From Maricurvus nonylphenolicus (GTDB lineage Bacteria > Pseudomonadota > Gammaproteobacteria > Pseudomonadales > Cellvibrionaceae): a stretch of DNA of 64,000 nucleotides. The DNA is taken from NCBI RefSeq assembly GCF_042854845.1, contig NZ_AP031498.1, positions 558,001 through 622,000 of the forward strand. The letters are read 5' to 3'. Positions 53,366 to 61,247 of this stretch are shown here, piece by piece; the first letter of the stretch is position 1; every line of letters starts with the position of its first letter. The notes below the pieces were generated by a model that saw only the letters and a program-made list of their open reading frames with translations, did not search any database and was not told the origin of the DNA. A program made the position numbers and the translations under genes.

Positions 53366-54217
53366 TTAGAGGTCGTAAATTGTTGGGATGGGTAGGCGCT
53401 TATGTTGTGTGCGCTTATATATAGCAACAATTTTCTCTTCTACGTCTTCAGTAACGGCCTTACCTTCCAAGAAATCATCCAGCTGATCGTAGGTAACCCC
53501 TAGAACATGCTCGTCCTCTTTCTGGGGATCAAGGCATTCCAGGTCTGCAGTTGGAGTTTTCATCACCAGATTATCCGGGGCCCCCATCGTTTTCGCTAGC
53601 AGGCGAACCTGGCGCTTGCTTAGGCCAAACAGCGGGGCCAGATCGCATGCGCCATCACCCCACTTGGTGAAAAAACCGGTTACATTTTCTGCAGAATGAT
53701 CGGTTCCCAACACCAGGCCTCCCAAGACGCCAGCAATTTGATACTGGATCACCATGCGGGTGCGGGCTTTAACATTACCCTTGGTAAAGTCGATATGGCT
53801 GTCGCTGTGTTCGATAAGGCCGTGTTCAGTCAGGGAGCCAATGGTTTCTTCGTGAATGCCGTCGGCGCCAAGTTTGACGTTAACAGTGACCGATTTGTTG
53901 GGTTTTATAAAGTCGATAGAAGCTTGTGCATCATGCTCATCTGCTTGCACGCCAAAGGGTAGGCGCACGGCGATAAATTGATAGTCGTTGGTATTTTGTT
54001 CGGTATTCAGTTGCTCGACGGCCAACTGAGCCAGTCGGCCACAGGTGCAGGAATCGACGCCGCCACTAATCCCGAGTACTAGGTGCTTCTGGTTGGCGCT
54101 TTTCAGAGTGGCTTTGATAAAGTCGACCCGGCGTTGAATTTCAGCGTTGGCATCGATCTCGGGTAAGACCTTCATTTCGCTGATAATGGATTCTCGGGTA
54201 ATCGTTTCGTTGGCCAT
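53366..54217 (-). CDS. nadE: Ammonia-dependent NAD synthetase
   Basis: Converts deamido-NAD to NAD+. The ATP-pyrophosphatase P-loop LGISGGVDSCTCGRLA is near residue 48, and GTDHSAENVTGFFTKWGDGACDLAPL is the NAD-binding part. At 283 aa it has no glutaminase domain, so it uses ammonia. It is a single gene between pilS and bamD. The end QHKRLPIPTIYDL is typical. Confidence 0.95.
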   Translation of the reverse strand: MANETITRESIISEMKVLPEIDANAEIQRRVDFIKATLKSANQKHLVLGISGGVDSCTCGRLAQLAVEQLNTEQNTNDYQFIAVRLPFGVQADEHDAQASIDFIKPNKSVTVNVKLGADGIHEETIGSLTEHGLIEHSDSHIDFTKGNVKARTRMVIQYQIAGVLGGLVLGTDHSAENVTGFFTKWGDGACDLAPLFGLSKRQVRLLAKTMGAPDNLVMKTPTADLECLDPQKEDEHVLGVTYDQLDDFLEGKAVTEDVEEKIVAIYKRTQHKRLPIPTIYDL

Positions 54218-54366
54218 TGTGAGCTACCTGCATCTTGGTCGTTAAGGCACTATTGTAGTGCATGTATAACGGTGATTTTATGGGCTTTTCCTTAAGAAAA
54301 GAGATGGGAAGAGTATAAAGCGCGAGGCTGGCGGAGAAAAGGTAGCGGGAATAAATGGGGAGGGGA

Positions 54367-54396
54367 AAAGCCTTCCGAGTGCTGTTGGAAGGCTTT
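54367..54396 (-). terminator. Intrinsic terminator after bamD
   Basis: AAAGCCTTCC and GGAAGGCTTT form a 10-bp stem with a 10-nt loop, then a short T-run on the minus strand, 9 nt beyond the bamD stop. Confidence 0.8.
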
Positions 54397-54404
54397 GGAG
54401 TTGT

Positions 54405-55385
54405 TTAGTCGATGAGGCCGAAAGTTAACCAGTTGTACCAAGGTTTGCCCTCTTCTTCAGGCTCTTGCTCTTCTTGGTTTAGCTCTTGGTAATTTTGTTT
54501 GTTTTTCCATTCCGGGTTGTAGATCTCGCGGCTATCAAAACCTGGGGGCTCTTTCTTGTCGAATAGGCCAAAGGTTACGGTGCTAACCCAAGAGCTTTCG
54601 CCGCTATTGGAGCTGTATTGGTAATCGAATGTGCCGTCGCTATTTAAGGCGGGGTGTTCAGGGTAGTTGTGGCTTAGGGTGGTTAGCGGGTTGGTGCCAA
54701 GGTCGTCCATGCCCAGTAGATGGTAGCCCTGAACCATAACTGCCAGAGCATCTGGCACTGCTGGGGTCTGCTGGAAGTTTTCTACCACATAGCGACCCCG
54801 GTTAACGGCAGCGACATAGGCGCCACGCTTGAAGTAGTAGTTAGCCACATGGATCTCGTAACGGGCCAGCAAGTTACGCAGGTAGATCATGCGCTTGCGG
54901 GCATCCGGGGCGTAAGTGCTGTTCGGGAAGCGTGCCAGTAGTTGCGAGAAGTGGGCAAAGGATTCACGAGCTGCACCTGGGTCGCGACGGGTCAGGTCGG
55001 TGGGCAGGAAGCGCTCAAACATACCGTTTCCTTCGGTGAAGGAGGACAGGCCTTTCATATAATAGGCGTAGTCCACGTTGCGGTGTTGAGGGTGCAGGCG
55101 AATAAAGCGGTCTGCGGCAGCAGAAGAGGCTTCATGCTCGAAATTGCGGTAGTAGGCGTAAATCAGTTCCAGCTGGGCTTGCTCGGCATAGGTGCCGAAG
55201 GGGAAGTTTTCTTCCAGGCCCTGCAGGTTTTCAATCGCCAGTTCCCACTGGCGGGCTTTAAGCTGGCGCTGGGCCGCTTCATAAAAATCTTTTTCGGTGG
55301 TGTATTGAGGGCCCTGTTCTTCATTGGAGGAGCAGGCGACCAACACCAACAAGCTGGCCAAGACCATTAACAAACGAGCACGCAT
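54405..55385 (-). CDS. bamD: Outer-membrane assembly lipoprotein BamD
   Basis: Essential lipoprotein of the BAM complex, which inserts beta-barrel proteins into the outer membrane. The signal peptide ends LVLVAC (lipidated Cys18). The body consists of TPR-like repeats (YYEAAQRQLKARQWELAIENL-type helices; RFPNSTYAPDARKRMIYLRN is a conserved BamD segment). At 326 aa it is longer than E. coli BamD (245), with an acidic C-terminal extension of about 80 residues. It is divergent from rluD, the usual arrangement. Confidence 0.95.
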   Translation of the reverse strand: MRARLLMVLASLLVLVACSSNEEQGPQYTTEKDFYEAAQRQLKARQWELAIENLQGLEENFPFGTYAEQAQLELIYAYYRNFEHEASSAAADRFIRLHPQHRNVDYAYYMKGLSSFTEGNGMFERFLPTDLTRRDPGAARESFAHFSQLLARFPNSTYAPDARKRMIYLRNLLARYEIHVANYYFKRGAYVAAVNRGRYVVENFQQTPAVPDALAVMVQGYHLLGMDDLGTNPLTTLSHNYPEHPALNSDGTFDYQYSSNSGESSWVSTVTFGLFDKKEPPGFDSREIYNPEWKNKQNYQELNQEEQEPEEEGKPWYNWLTFGLID

Positions 55386-55599
55386 AGATTTTGACTCTAT
55401 TTATCTGCTGAAAAGTAAGGAAATTCAGGTTTCGGGTTATTCTTTTAGCTTATTGTCAGGTTAAACTACCCGGCCCGGCCAACAATCCCGATTTAAACAC
55501 AGGCCGTATTTAAACACAGTGGCACCTTATACCAAAGCCCTAGCGGGCCTGTCGGTACATTAAAGTCGTAATCGTAGCGGTAAATAGAGGACATATTAC

Positions 55600-56562
55600 A
55601 TGGCAGACCTGATTGATGAGCGCGCCCAAGTACCTGATGAGCGTCGCGGTGCCCGTTTTGACCAGGTGGCTGCTGAGTTGTTCCCGGATTATTCCCGTTC
55701 CCGCCTGCAAGACTGGATCAAATCTGGTGCTCTAACGGTGGATAATGTCCAGCGCAAGCCCAAGGAAAAACTGTTAGGCGGTGAGATGCTGATTCTCCAA
55801 GCCGAGCTAGAGGTTCAAGGGGATTGGGAAGCTGAAGATATTCCCCTGGATATTCGCTACGAGGATGACGATATTTTAGTTATCAATAAGCCCTCAGGCT
55901 TGGTTGTACATCCGGCGGCTGGCAATATGACTGGCACTCTGCTTAACGGCTTATTGCACCACAATCCTGAACTGGCCCAGGTGCCCCGTGCCGGTATCGT
56001 TCACCGACTGGATAAAGACACCACGGGGCTTATGGTGGTAGCGAAGACCTTACAGGCGCAAACCGATCTGGTGGCGCAATTACAGGAGCGCAGTGTTAGT
56101 CGTGAGTACGAAGCCATTGCACAGGGGGCTATGACTGGTGGCGGTTGCGTGGATGCGCCCATTGGTCGTCACTCTCGTCAGCGTCAAAAGATGGCTGTGG
56201 TTGACTTTGGTGGTAAGGAAGCCATTACTCACTACCGTTTGTTGCAGCGTTTTGGTCATTACACCCATATTCGTTTGAAGTTGGAAACTGGCCGTACTCA
56301 CCAGATTCGTGTTCATATGGCCCATATTGGTTATCCGCTAGTGGGGGATGCTACCTATGCGGGACGTTTTAAAATTCCCAAGGGTTGTTCGAAAGAGATG
56401 ATCGAGCATTTACGTGGTTTCCCGCGTCAGGCATTGCATGCTGCTGCTCTAGGGTTGATTCATCCGGTGAGTGGCGAATATATGGAGTGGGAAGCGGAGC
56501 GCCCTGCTGATTTCGAAGCCTTGCTGGAATTGTTGGCTAGAGAAGATAACGAGAAAGGATAA
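55600..56562 (+). CDS. rluD: 23S rRNA pseudouridine synthase RluD
   Basis: Forms pseudouridines at 1911, 1915 and 1917 in helix 69 of 23S rRNA. The N-terminal S4 domain (RLQDWIKSGALTVDN) is followed by the catalytic motif GIVHRLDKDTTGLMVVAKT with the active-site Asp, and later LETGRTHQIRVHMAHIGYPL. It has 320 aa. It is 5 bp upstream of pgeF, so the two are co-transcribed. Confidence 0.97.
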   Translation: MADLIDERAQVPDERRGARFDQVAAELFPDYSRSRLQDWIKSGALTVDNVQRKPKEKLLGGEMLILQAELEVQGDWEAEDIPLDIRYEDDDILVINKPSGLVVHPAAGNMTGTLLNGLLHHNPELAQVPRAGIVHRLDKDTTGLMVVAKTLQAQTDLVAQLQERSVSREYEAIAQGAMTGGGCVDAPIGRHSRQRQKMAVVDFGGKEAITHYRLLQRFGHYTHIRLKLETGRTHQIRVHMAHIGYPLVGDATYAGRFKIPKGCSKEMIEHLRGFPRQALHAAALGLIHPVSGEYMEWEAERPADFEALLELLAREDNEKG

Positions 56563-56567
56563 ATAGC

Positions 56568-57338
56568 ATGGCCCATGAGGATTTTCTGATACCGGATTGG
56601 CCGGCGCCTGCGAAAGTAAAATCCTGTATATCTACTCGTTTGAGTGGAGATAGCCTGCCCCCTTATGACGCTAACAATCTGGCTCTGCATGTTGAAGATA
56701 ATGATGCGGCGGTATTGTCTAATCGCCAGAAATTTCAACAGCGGGCGGCTATACCTGGTGTGCCTCAATGGCTTGAGCAGATCCATGGTACCCGTGTTGT
56801 CGAAGCCGAGGGTGATGAGCGTGTCAGAACTGCCGATGCCTGCATCACCTGTAAACCCAATCAGCCCTGTACAGTGTTAACCGCGGACTGTTTGCCTTTG
56901 CTACTGTGTGATACTGCGGGTACCACGGTGGCTGCCGTGCATGCTGGTTGGCGGGGGCTTGCTGATGGGGTTATCCGCGAGGCGGTAGAAGCGTTTGAGT
57001 TGCCGGCTAATCAGCTGCTGGTATACCTTGGCCCTGCCATTGGTCCACAGGCTTTTGAGGTGGGGATCGATGTGCTTGAGGCTTTCTTTGAGGGGGCCAT
57101 TTCGGCTGAGCATGCCGAGGCAATCTCCAGCTGCTTTATTCCCAGTATCGAAAAACCATTAGGCTTTTATGCGGATCTCTATGGGCTGGCTCGAGCTGAG
57201 TTGTCGGCCCTGGGGGTAAGTCAGCGCGCTATCTACGGTGGTGATTTTTGCACTTACACCGATAGTGAGCGTTTCTTCTCTTATCGTCGCGATGGCGTTA
57301 CTGGCCGTATGGCAAGCGTTATCTGGCTGGAGGGCTAG
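56568..57338 (+). CDS. pgeF: PgeF/YfiH family protein
   Basis: A 256-residue cytoplasmic protein of the multicopper-oxidase-like YfiH/LACC1 family. E. coli PgeF edits peptidoglycan precursors, and relatives show purine nucleoside phosphorylase activity. Metal-site segments are present: QIHGTRVVEA, TADCLPLLLCD, AAVHAGWRGLADGV and GPAIGPQAFEVG. It follows rluD by 5 bp and precedes clpB, as in Pseudomonas. Confidence 0.93.
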   Translation: MAHEDFLIPDWPAPAKVKSCISTRLSGDSLPPYDANNLALHVEDNDAAVLSNRQKFQQRAAIPGVPQWLEQIHGTRVVEAEGDERVRTADACITCKPNQPCTVLTADCLPLLLCDTAGTTVAAVHAGWRGLADGVIREAVEAFELPANQLLVYLGPAIGPQAFEVGIDVLEAFFEGAISAEHAEAISSCFIPSIEKPLGFYADLYGLARAELSALGVSQRAIYGGDFCTYTDSERFFSYRRDGVTGRMASVIWLEG

Positions 57339-57419
57339 ACCCACTGCCTCTCAGTGTTTGATTTGTGTCAATTCTTGGCTGTTGGATGGTTAAAAGTGAC
57401 ACTTTCTCTCCTTTATAGG

Positions 57420-57448
57420 CTTGAATTCTGATTGAGCCTCCCCCATCT
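57420..57448 (+). promoter_or_regulatory. Sigma-32 heat-shock promoter of clpB
   Basis: CTTGAA (57420-57425), a 15-nt spacer and CCCCATCT (57441-57448) match the sigma-32 consensus CTTGAAA-N(11-16)-CCCCATnT. It lies 107 bp before the clpB start and predicts heat-shock control. Confidence 0.85.
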
Positions 57449-57554
57449 CTTCTGTAACTGATTTCTATAATCAGGTGTAGCCCTACATCAGGTCTAACCT
57501 TATGTAGCTAGCCTGGAAACGGACGTTAACGCAGATGTGAACAAGAGGTGAGCA

Positions 57555-60200
57555 ATGCGAATTGACCGCTTAACCAACCAATTGCAAATGGCGCTATCGG
57601 ATGCGCAGTCTCTGGCTATTGGCCGGGACCACAATCAACTCGAACCCGTGCATGTGCTGTCGGCCATGATTGATCAGCAAGGCGGTGCCGTACGCCCATT
57701 GCTGGCTCAAGCTGGTTTTGATGTTGCAGGTTTGCGCAATGCCATTGCCATTGCGATGGATAATCTGGCGCGAATTCAGAGTCCCACAGGTGATGTGGGT
57801 ATGTCCAGCGAGATGGGGCGCCTGCTTAATCTCGCTGACAAGCAGGCTCAGGATAATGGTGATGCCTATATCTCCAGTGAGTGTGTCCTGCAAGCCGCCA
57901 TGGCAGATCAGAATAATTCCGCAGGTAAGCTGCTTAGTCAATTTGGAACCAAGCCACAGTTGGATGAAGCGATTAAAAAAGTTCGTGGCGGCGAGGCTGT
58001 GGATAACCCGGATGCTGAAGGTAATCGCCAGGCCTTGGATAAATACACCATCGATCTGACTGCCCGTGCTGAGGCCGGCAAGTTGGACCCGGTCATTGGT
58101 CGTGACGATGAAATTCGTCGGGCTGTGCAGGTGCTGCAGCGCCGTACCAAAAATAATCCGGTGTTAATTGGTGAGCCGGGTGTGGGTAAAACTGCCATTG
58201 TTGAAGGTTTGGCTCAGCGTATTGTTAATGGAGAAGTGCCTGAAAGCCTGAAGCACAAACGTCTCTTATCTCTGGATTTGGGGTCGTTGCTGGCGGGGGC
58301 CAAGTTTCGCGGTGAATTTGAAGAGCGTCTAAAGTCTGTACTTAACGAACTTTCCAAGCAGGAAGGTCGGATCATTTTGTTTATTGATGAGTTGCATACC
58401 ATGGTTGGTGCCGGTAAGGCTGAAGGTGCTATGGATGCAGGTAATATGCTCAAACCTGCGCTGGCACGTGGTGAGCTACATTGTGTCGGGGCAACTACAC
58501 TGGATGAATATCGTCAGTACATTGAAAAGGATGCGGCGCTAGAGCGCCGCTTCCAAAAGGTTCTGGTAGATGAGCCCACCGAGGAAGATACCATTGCCAT
58601 TTTACGTGGATTAAAAGAGCGCTACGAAGTGCACCACGGGGTGGATATTACCGATTCAGCGATAATTGCCGCTGCTAAATTGTCGCAGCGCTATATCACC
58701 GATCGCCAGTTACCGGATAAGGCCATTGATTTAATTGATGAGTCAGCCAGCCGTATTCGGATGGAGATTGATTCCAAGCCGGAAGAGATGGATCGCTTGG
58801 AACGCCGTTTGATTCAATTAAAAATTGAACGGGAGGCGGTAAAAAAAGACGATAGTGATGCGGCCAAGAAGCAACTGAATTTGCTCGACAGTGAAATTGA
58901 GAAAAACGAGAGAGCCTTTGCCGATCTTGACGAAGTCTGGCGTGCAGAAAAGGCTGCCCTCCACGGCTCTGTTGAAGTAAAAGCGAACCTGGAACAGGCG
59001 CGTTTGGATTTGGATGCTGCTCGTCGTGCAGGCGATCTGGGCCGTATGTCGGAACTGCAATACGGTATTATTCCGGAATTGGAAAAGCAGTTGGATATGG
59101 CCAGTCAGGCTGAAATGATGTCTATGAAGCTGTTGCGCAATAAAGTGACAGATGAAGAGATTGCTGAAGTAGTCTCCAAGTGGACCGGTATTCCTGTCTC
59201 AAAAATGCTTGAAGGCGAGCGAGAGAAATTGCTCCGCATGGAAGATGTACTGCATAAGCGTGTGATTGGTCAGGGAGAGGCCGTAGTTGCGGTGTCGAAT
59301 GCTGTACGCCGTGCTCGCGCAGGTTTGTCTGACCCTAATCGTCCTAACGGTTCCTTCCTATTTCTGGGGCCAACCGGTGTCGGTAAAACTGAGCTGTGCA
59401 AATCGCTGGCAGAATTCCTCTTCGATACCCAGGATGCCATGGTGCGGATCGATATGTCCGAGTTTATGGAAAAGCATTCCGTGGCTCGCTTGATTGGTGC
59501 GCCTCCTGGTTATGTGGGCTATGAGGAAGGGGGTTATCTGACCGAAGCTGTGCGTCGTAAACCCTACTCGGTATTGTTGCTTGATGAAGTAGAAAAAGCC
59601 CATCCGGATGTGTTCAATATTCTTCTGCAGGTGCTGGAAGATGGCCGTTTAACCGATGGTCAGGGGCGCACGGTGGATTTCCGTAATACGGTAGTGGTTA
59701 TGACCTCTAACCTGGGCTCCGATGCGATTCAGGATCTGGCCAAGGATAAATCTTTCGATACTATTGATTTCAATAACACCAATGAAGATGCTGGCGATGT
59801 TGTGGGCAACGAGCATCGCTACGAGGCCATGAAGGAGGCTGTGATGGACGTGGTCGGCGGCCACTTCCGGCCTGAGTTTATTAACCGTATCGATGAGGTG
59901 GTGGTTTTCCATCCTCTGGGTAAGGCGCAGATTCGTGGTATTGCTGATATTCAGTTGGAGTTGTTGCGTAAACGCCTACTTGAGCGTGAGCTGCAGTTAA
60001 TGATCAGTGATGATCTGATGGAGCAGTTGACGGAAGCGGGCTTTGATCCTGTCTATGGAGCGCGGCCGTTGAAAAGAGCTATTCAGCAGATGTTGGAAAA
60101 TCCGTTGGCACAGGCTGTTTTGGCTGGAGAGTTTGGTCCGGGTGATACTATTTTCGCCGGGGTTAAAAATGGCAGGGCAGTCTTCGATAAAATGAAATGA
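57555..60200 (+). CDS. clpB: Disaggregase ClpB
   Basis: Hsp100 ATPase that resolves protein aggregates with DnaK. Domains in order: N-domain (1-145), AAA+ 1 with GEPGVGKTAIVEG and the GAKFRGEFEERLK pore region, the coiled-coil M domain (about 410-525), and AAA+ 2 with GPTGVGKTELCKS, GAPPGYVGYEEGG and RPEFINRIDEVVVF. At 881 aa it is about 24 residues longer than E. coli ClpB. The extra sequence is an acidic segment at about 730-760 (FNNTNEDAGDVVGNEHRY), after the AAA+ 2 SNLGSD. It has its own sigma-32 promoter. Confidence 0.97.
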   Translation: MRIDRLTNQLQMALSDAQSLAIGRDHNQLEPVHVLSAMIDQQGGAVRPLLAQAGFDVAGLRNAIAIAMDNLARIQSPTGDVGMSSEMGRLLNLADKQAQDNGDAYISSECVLQAAMADQNNSAGKLLSQFGTKPQLDEAIKKVRGGEAVDNPDAEGNRQALDKYTIDLTARAEAGKLDPVIGRDDEIRRAVQVLQRRTKNNPVLIGEPGVGKTAIVEGLAQRIVNGEVPESLKHKRLLSLDLGSLLAGAKFRGEFEERLKSVLNELSKQEGRIILFIDELHTMVGAGKAEGAMDAGNMLKPALARGELHCVGATTLDEYRQYIEKDAALERRFQKVLVDEPTEEDTIAILRGLKERYEVHHGVDITDSAIIAAAKLSQRYITDRQLPDKAIDLIDESASRIRMEIDSKPEEMDRLERRLIQLKIEREAVKKDDSDAAKKQLNLLDSEIEKNERAFADLDEVWRAEKAALHGSVEVKANLEQARLDLDAARRAGDLGRMSELQYGIIPELEKQLDMASQAEMMSMKLLRNKVTDEEIAEVVSKWTGIPVSKMLEGEREKLLRMEDVLHKRVIGQGEAVVAVSNAVRRARAGLSDPNRPNGSFLFLGPTGVGKTELCKSLAEFLFDTQDAMVRIDMSEFMEKHSVARLIGAPPGYVGYEEGGYLTEAVRRKPYSVLLLDEVEKAHPDVFNILLQVLEDGRLTDGQGRTVDFRNTVVVMTSNLGSDAIQDLAKDKSFDTIDFNNTNEDAGDVVGNEHRYEAMKEAVMDVVGGHFRPEFINRIDEVVVFHPLGKAQIRGIADIQLELLRKRLLERELQLMISDDLMEQLTEAGFDPVYGARPLKRAIQQMLENPLAQAVLAGEFGPGDTIFAGVKNGRAVFDKMK

Positions 60201-60220
60201 GGCAGCCTTAGTTGGCTGAA

Positions 60221-60253
60221 AAAAGCCCGAATCTGGTTAAGGTTCGGGCTTTT
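60221..60253. terminator. Bidirectional terminator between clpB and the DUF4124 gene
   Basis: AAAAGCCCGAA and TTCGGGCTTTT form an 11-bp stem with an 11-nt loop between convergent genes, with A- and T-rich ends. Confidence 0.88.
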
Positions 60254-60276
60254 GGCTTCTGATGTGTACTAATGAT

Positions 60277-60714
60277 TTAACAGTGATCTTTAACGATTTT
60301 GTCTGCTTCTTCTTTGCGCTTTTTGATCTCGTCGTCTGCTAGGAAGCGGTAGTCATCCCCATCCTTAACCTTGATGCGAGAGTTTTCTTTCATAATCTTC
60401 AGGTTCTCTTTTGCCTGCTTGCATAGTGCAGGGTCTTTTTTGGGGGCTTCTTCTTTCGGAGCTGGGGCCGCAGTAGTGTCTTTATCGCCTGAGTTATCAG
60501 TTGATGGCTGAGCTGTTGCTGTAGAGCTCGAACTGGGCTTAAGGTTTGTTGTTCTTACTTTAGTGGATTTGCGTTCACCTGGGGGATGGGCGGTATAGTG
60601 AGTAACACCGTTCTCATCCACCCATTTATAATACTCTTTCGCTGCGTGGGAGCTGTTAGAGGCTAGTAAGCAGATGCTGGTTGCCAAGGCCGCTACAAAA
60701 ACGCGAATCTTCAC
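60277..60714 (-). CDS. DUF4124-domain exported protein
   Basis: A 145-residue secreted or periplasmic protein of unknown function. The signal peptide covers residues 1-24 (ending SSHA|A). The DUF4124 domain follows directly (KEYYKWVDENGVTHYTAHPPG). A Ser/Thr/Ala/Pro-rich linker (about 58-90) leads to a charged C-terminal helix with two cysteines (ALCKQAKENL, IVKDHC) that may form a disulfide. It is a single gene facing clpB. Confidence 0.8.
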   Translation of the reverse strand: MKIRVFVAALATSICLLASNSSHAAKEYYKWVDENGVTHYTAHPPGERKSTKVRTTNLKPSSSSTATAQPSTDNSGDKDTTAAPAPKEEAPKKDPALCKQAKENLKIMKENSRIKVKDGDDYRFLADDEIKKRKEEADKIVKDHC

Positions 60715-61247
60715 GATAGTCTGTCCTGTCTAGTGGTATCTAGTTATTGGTCTAGATGGTGTCCGTTCATTATTAAATACACTTTCTACTATAAACCACT
60801 CCCCCACCAATAGGTATGCCCTACGTCTCATAAGGTTATTATTTCTATCAAAAATCCCGCTTAAACCCCCGTCAGCCCTAGACTTTAGTGCCGAAGTTGC
60901 TAGAATTGCCGGTTCGCTAGATGGCGTGTAGATTTGCCGTAACCTCGGCCTTCATAGATCTACCACAGGCAAGCCAAACGCTTGCCGGACCATTAGAGTC
61001 CTTACCTATTGTCAGGGCTCATCTCGAGCGGAGGTACGTCCACCGGCGTTGCCTGCCCGACGCTCTCAGGGTGCTAAAAGCGCAGAGTGTCAGGGGAACC
61101 TCAGTCATCACTGTTTTGTGTGCTGGTATAGCCGTGCCTGATCTATATAAAGAGTCGTGAAGAGATGATCTTTATAGATATAGGGTGGGCGCTAGTGGCG
61201 TGCATTCAGGTTTTACAGAAAGTGTTTATCGATTAAGGGGATAACAG
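60715..61247 (+). promoter_or_regulatory. Promoter and long structured leader of ilvI-ilvN
   Basis: This 533-bp gap holds a likely sigma-70 promoter, TAGACT (60879-60884), 16 nt, TAGAAT (60901-60906), predicting a leader of about 335 nt. Within it are several good RNA stems: GGCAAGC/GCTTGCC (60968-60986), GACGCTCT/AGAGTGTC (60059-style pairing at 61059-61066 with 61084-61091) with an inner GTGC/GCGC stem and TAAAA loop, and ATCTATATAAAG/CTTTATAGAT (61141-61152 with 61170-61179). No GC hairpin followed by a T-run is visible, so it is not a classical attenuator. The part before 60879 shows nothing I recognise except the likely promoter of the divergent DUF4124 gene. Confidence 0.5.
61165..61236 (+). 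CDS. Possible ilv leader peptide (23 aa)
   Basis: A small frame, starting MIFIDIGWALVACIQ, ends 11 nt before ilvI. Ten of its 23 residues are Ile, Val or Leu, including two ATA codons and one CTA, which suits a branched-chain amino acid leader peptide. The start codon lies inside a predicted stem-loop. The ribosome-binding sequence is weak (AAGAG), so its translation is uncertain. Confidence 0.3.
   Translation: MIFIDIGWALVACIQVLQKVFID

Noticed and set aside
61063..61098. Glycine-riboswitch-like string (CTCTCAGG...AAAAG...CAGAG)
   Set aside because: The essential upstream GCCGAAGG-GCAA core is absent and the downstream gene is acetolactate synthase; the similarity is probably chance.
60921..61160. 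79-codon open frame upstream of ilvI
   Set aside because: It lies in the predicted structured leader, has no good ribosome binding site, and its composition looks non-coding and structured; the stems explain it better.
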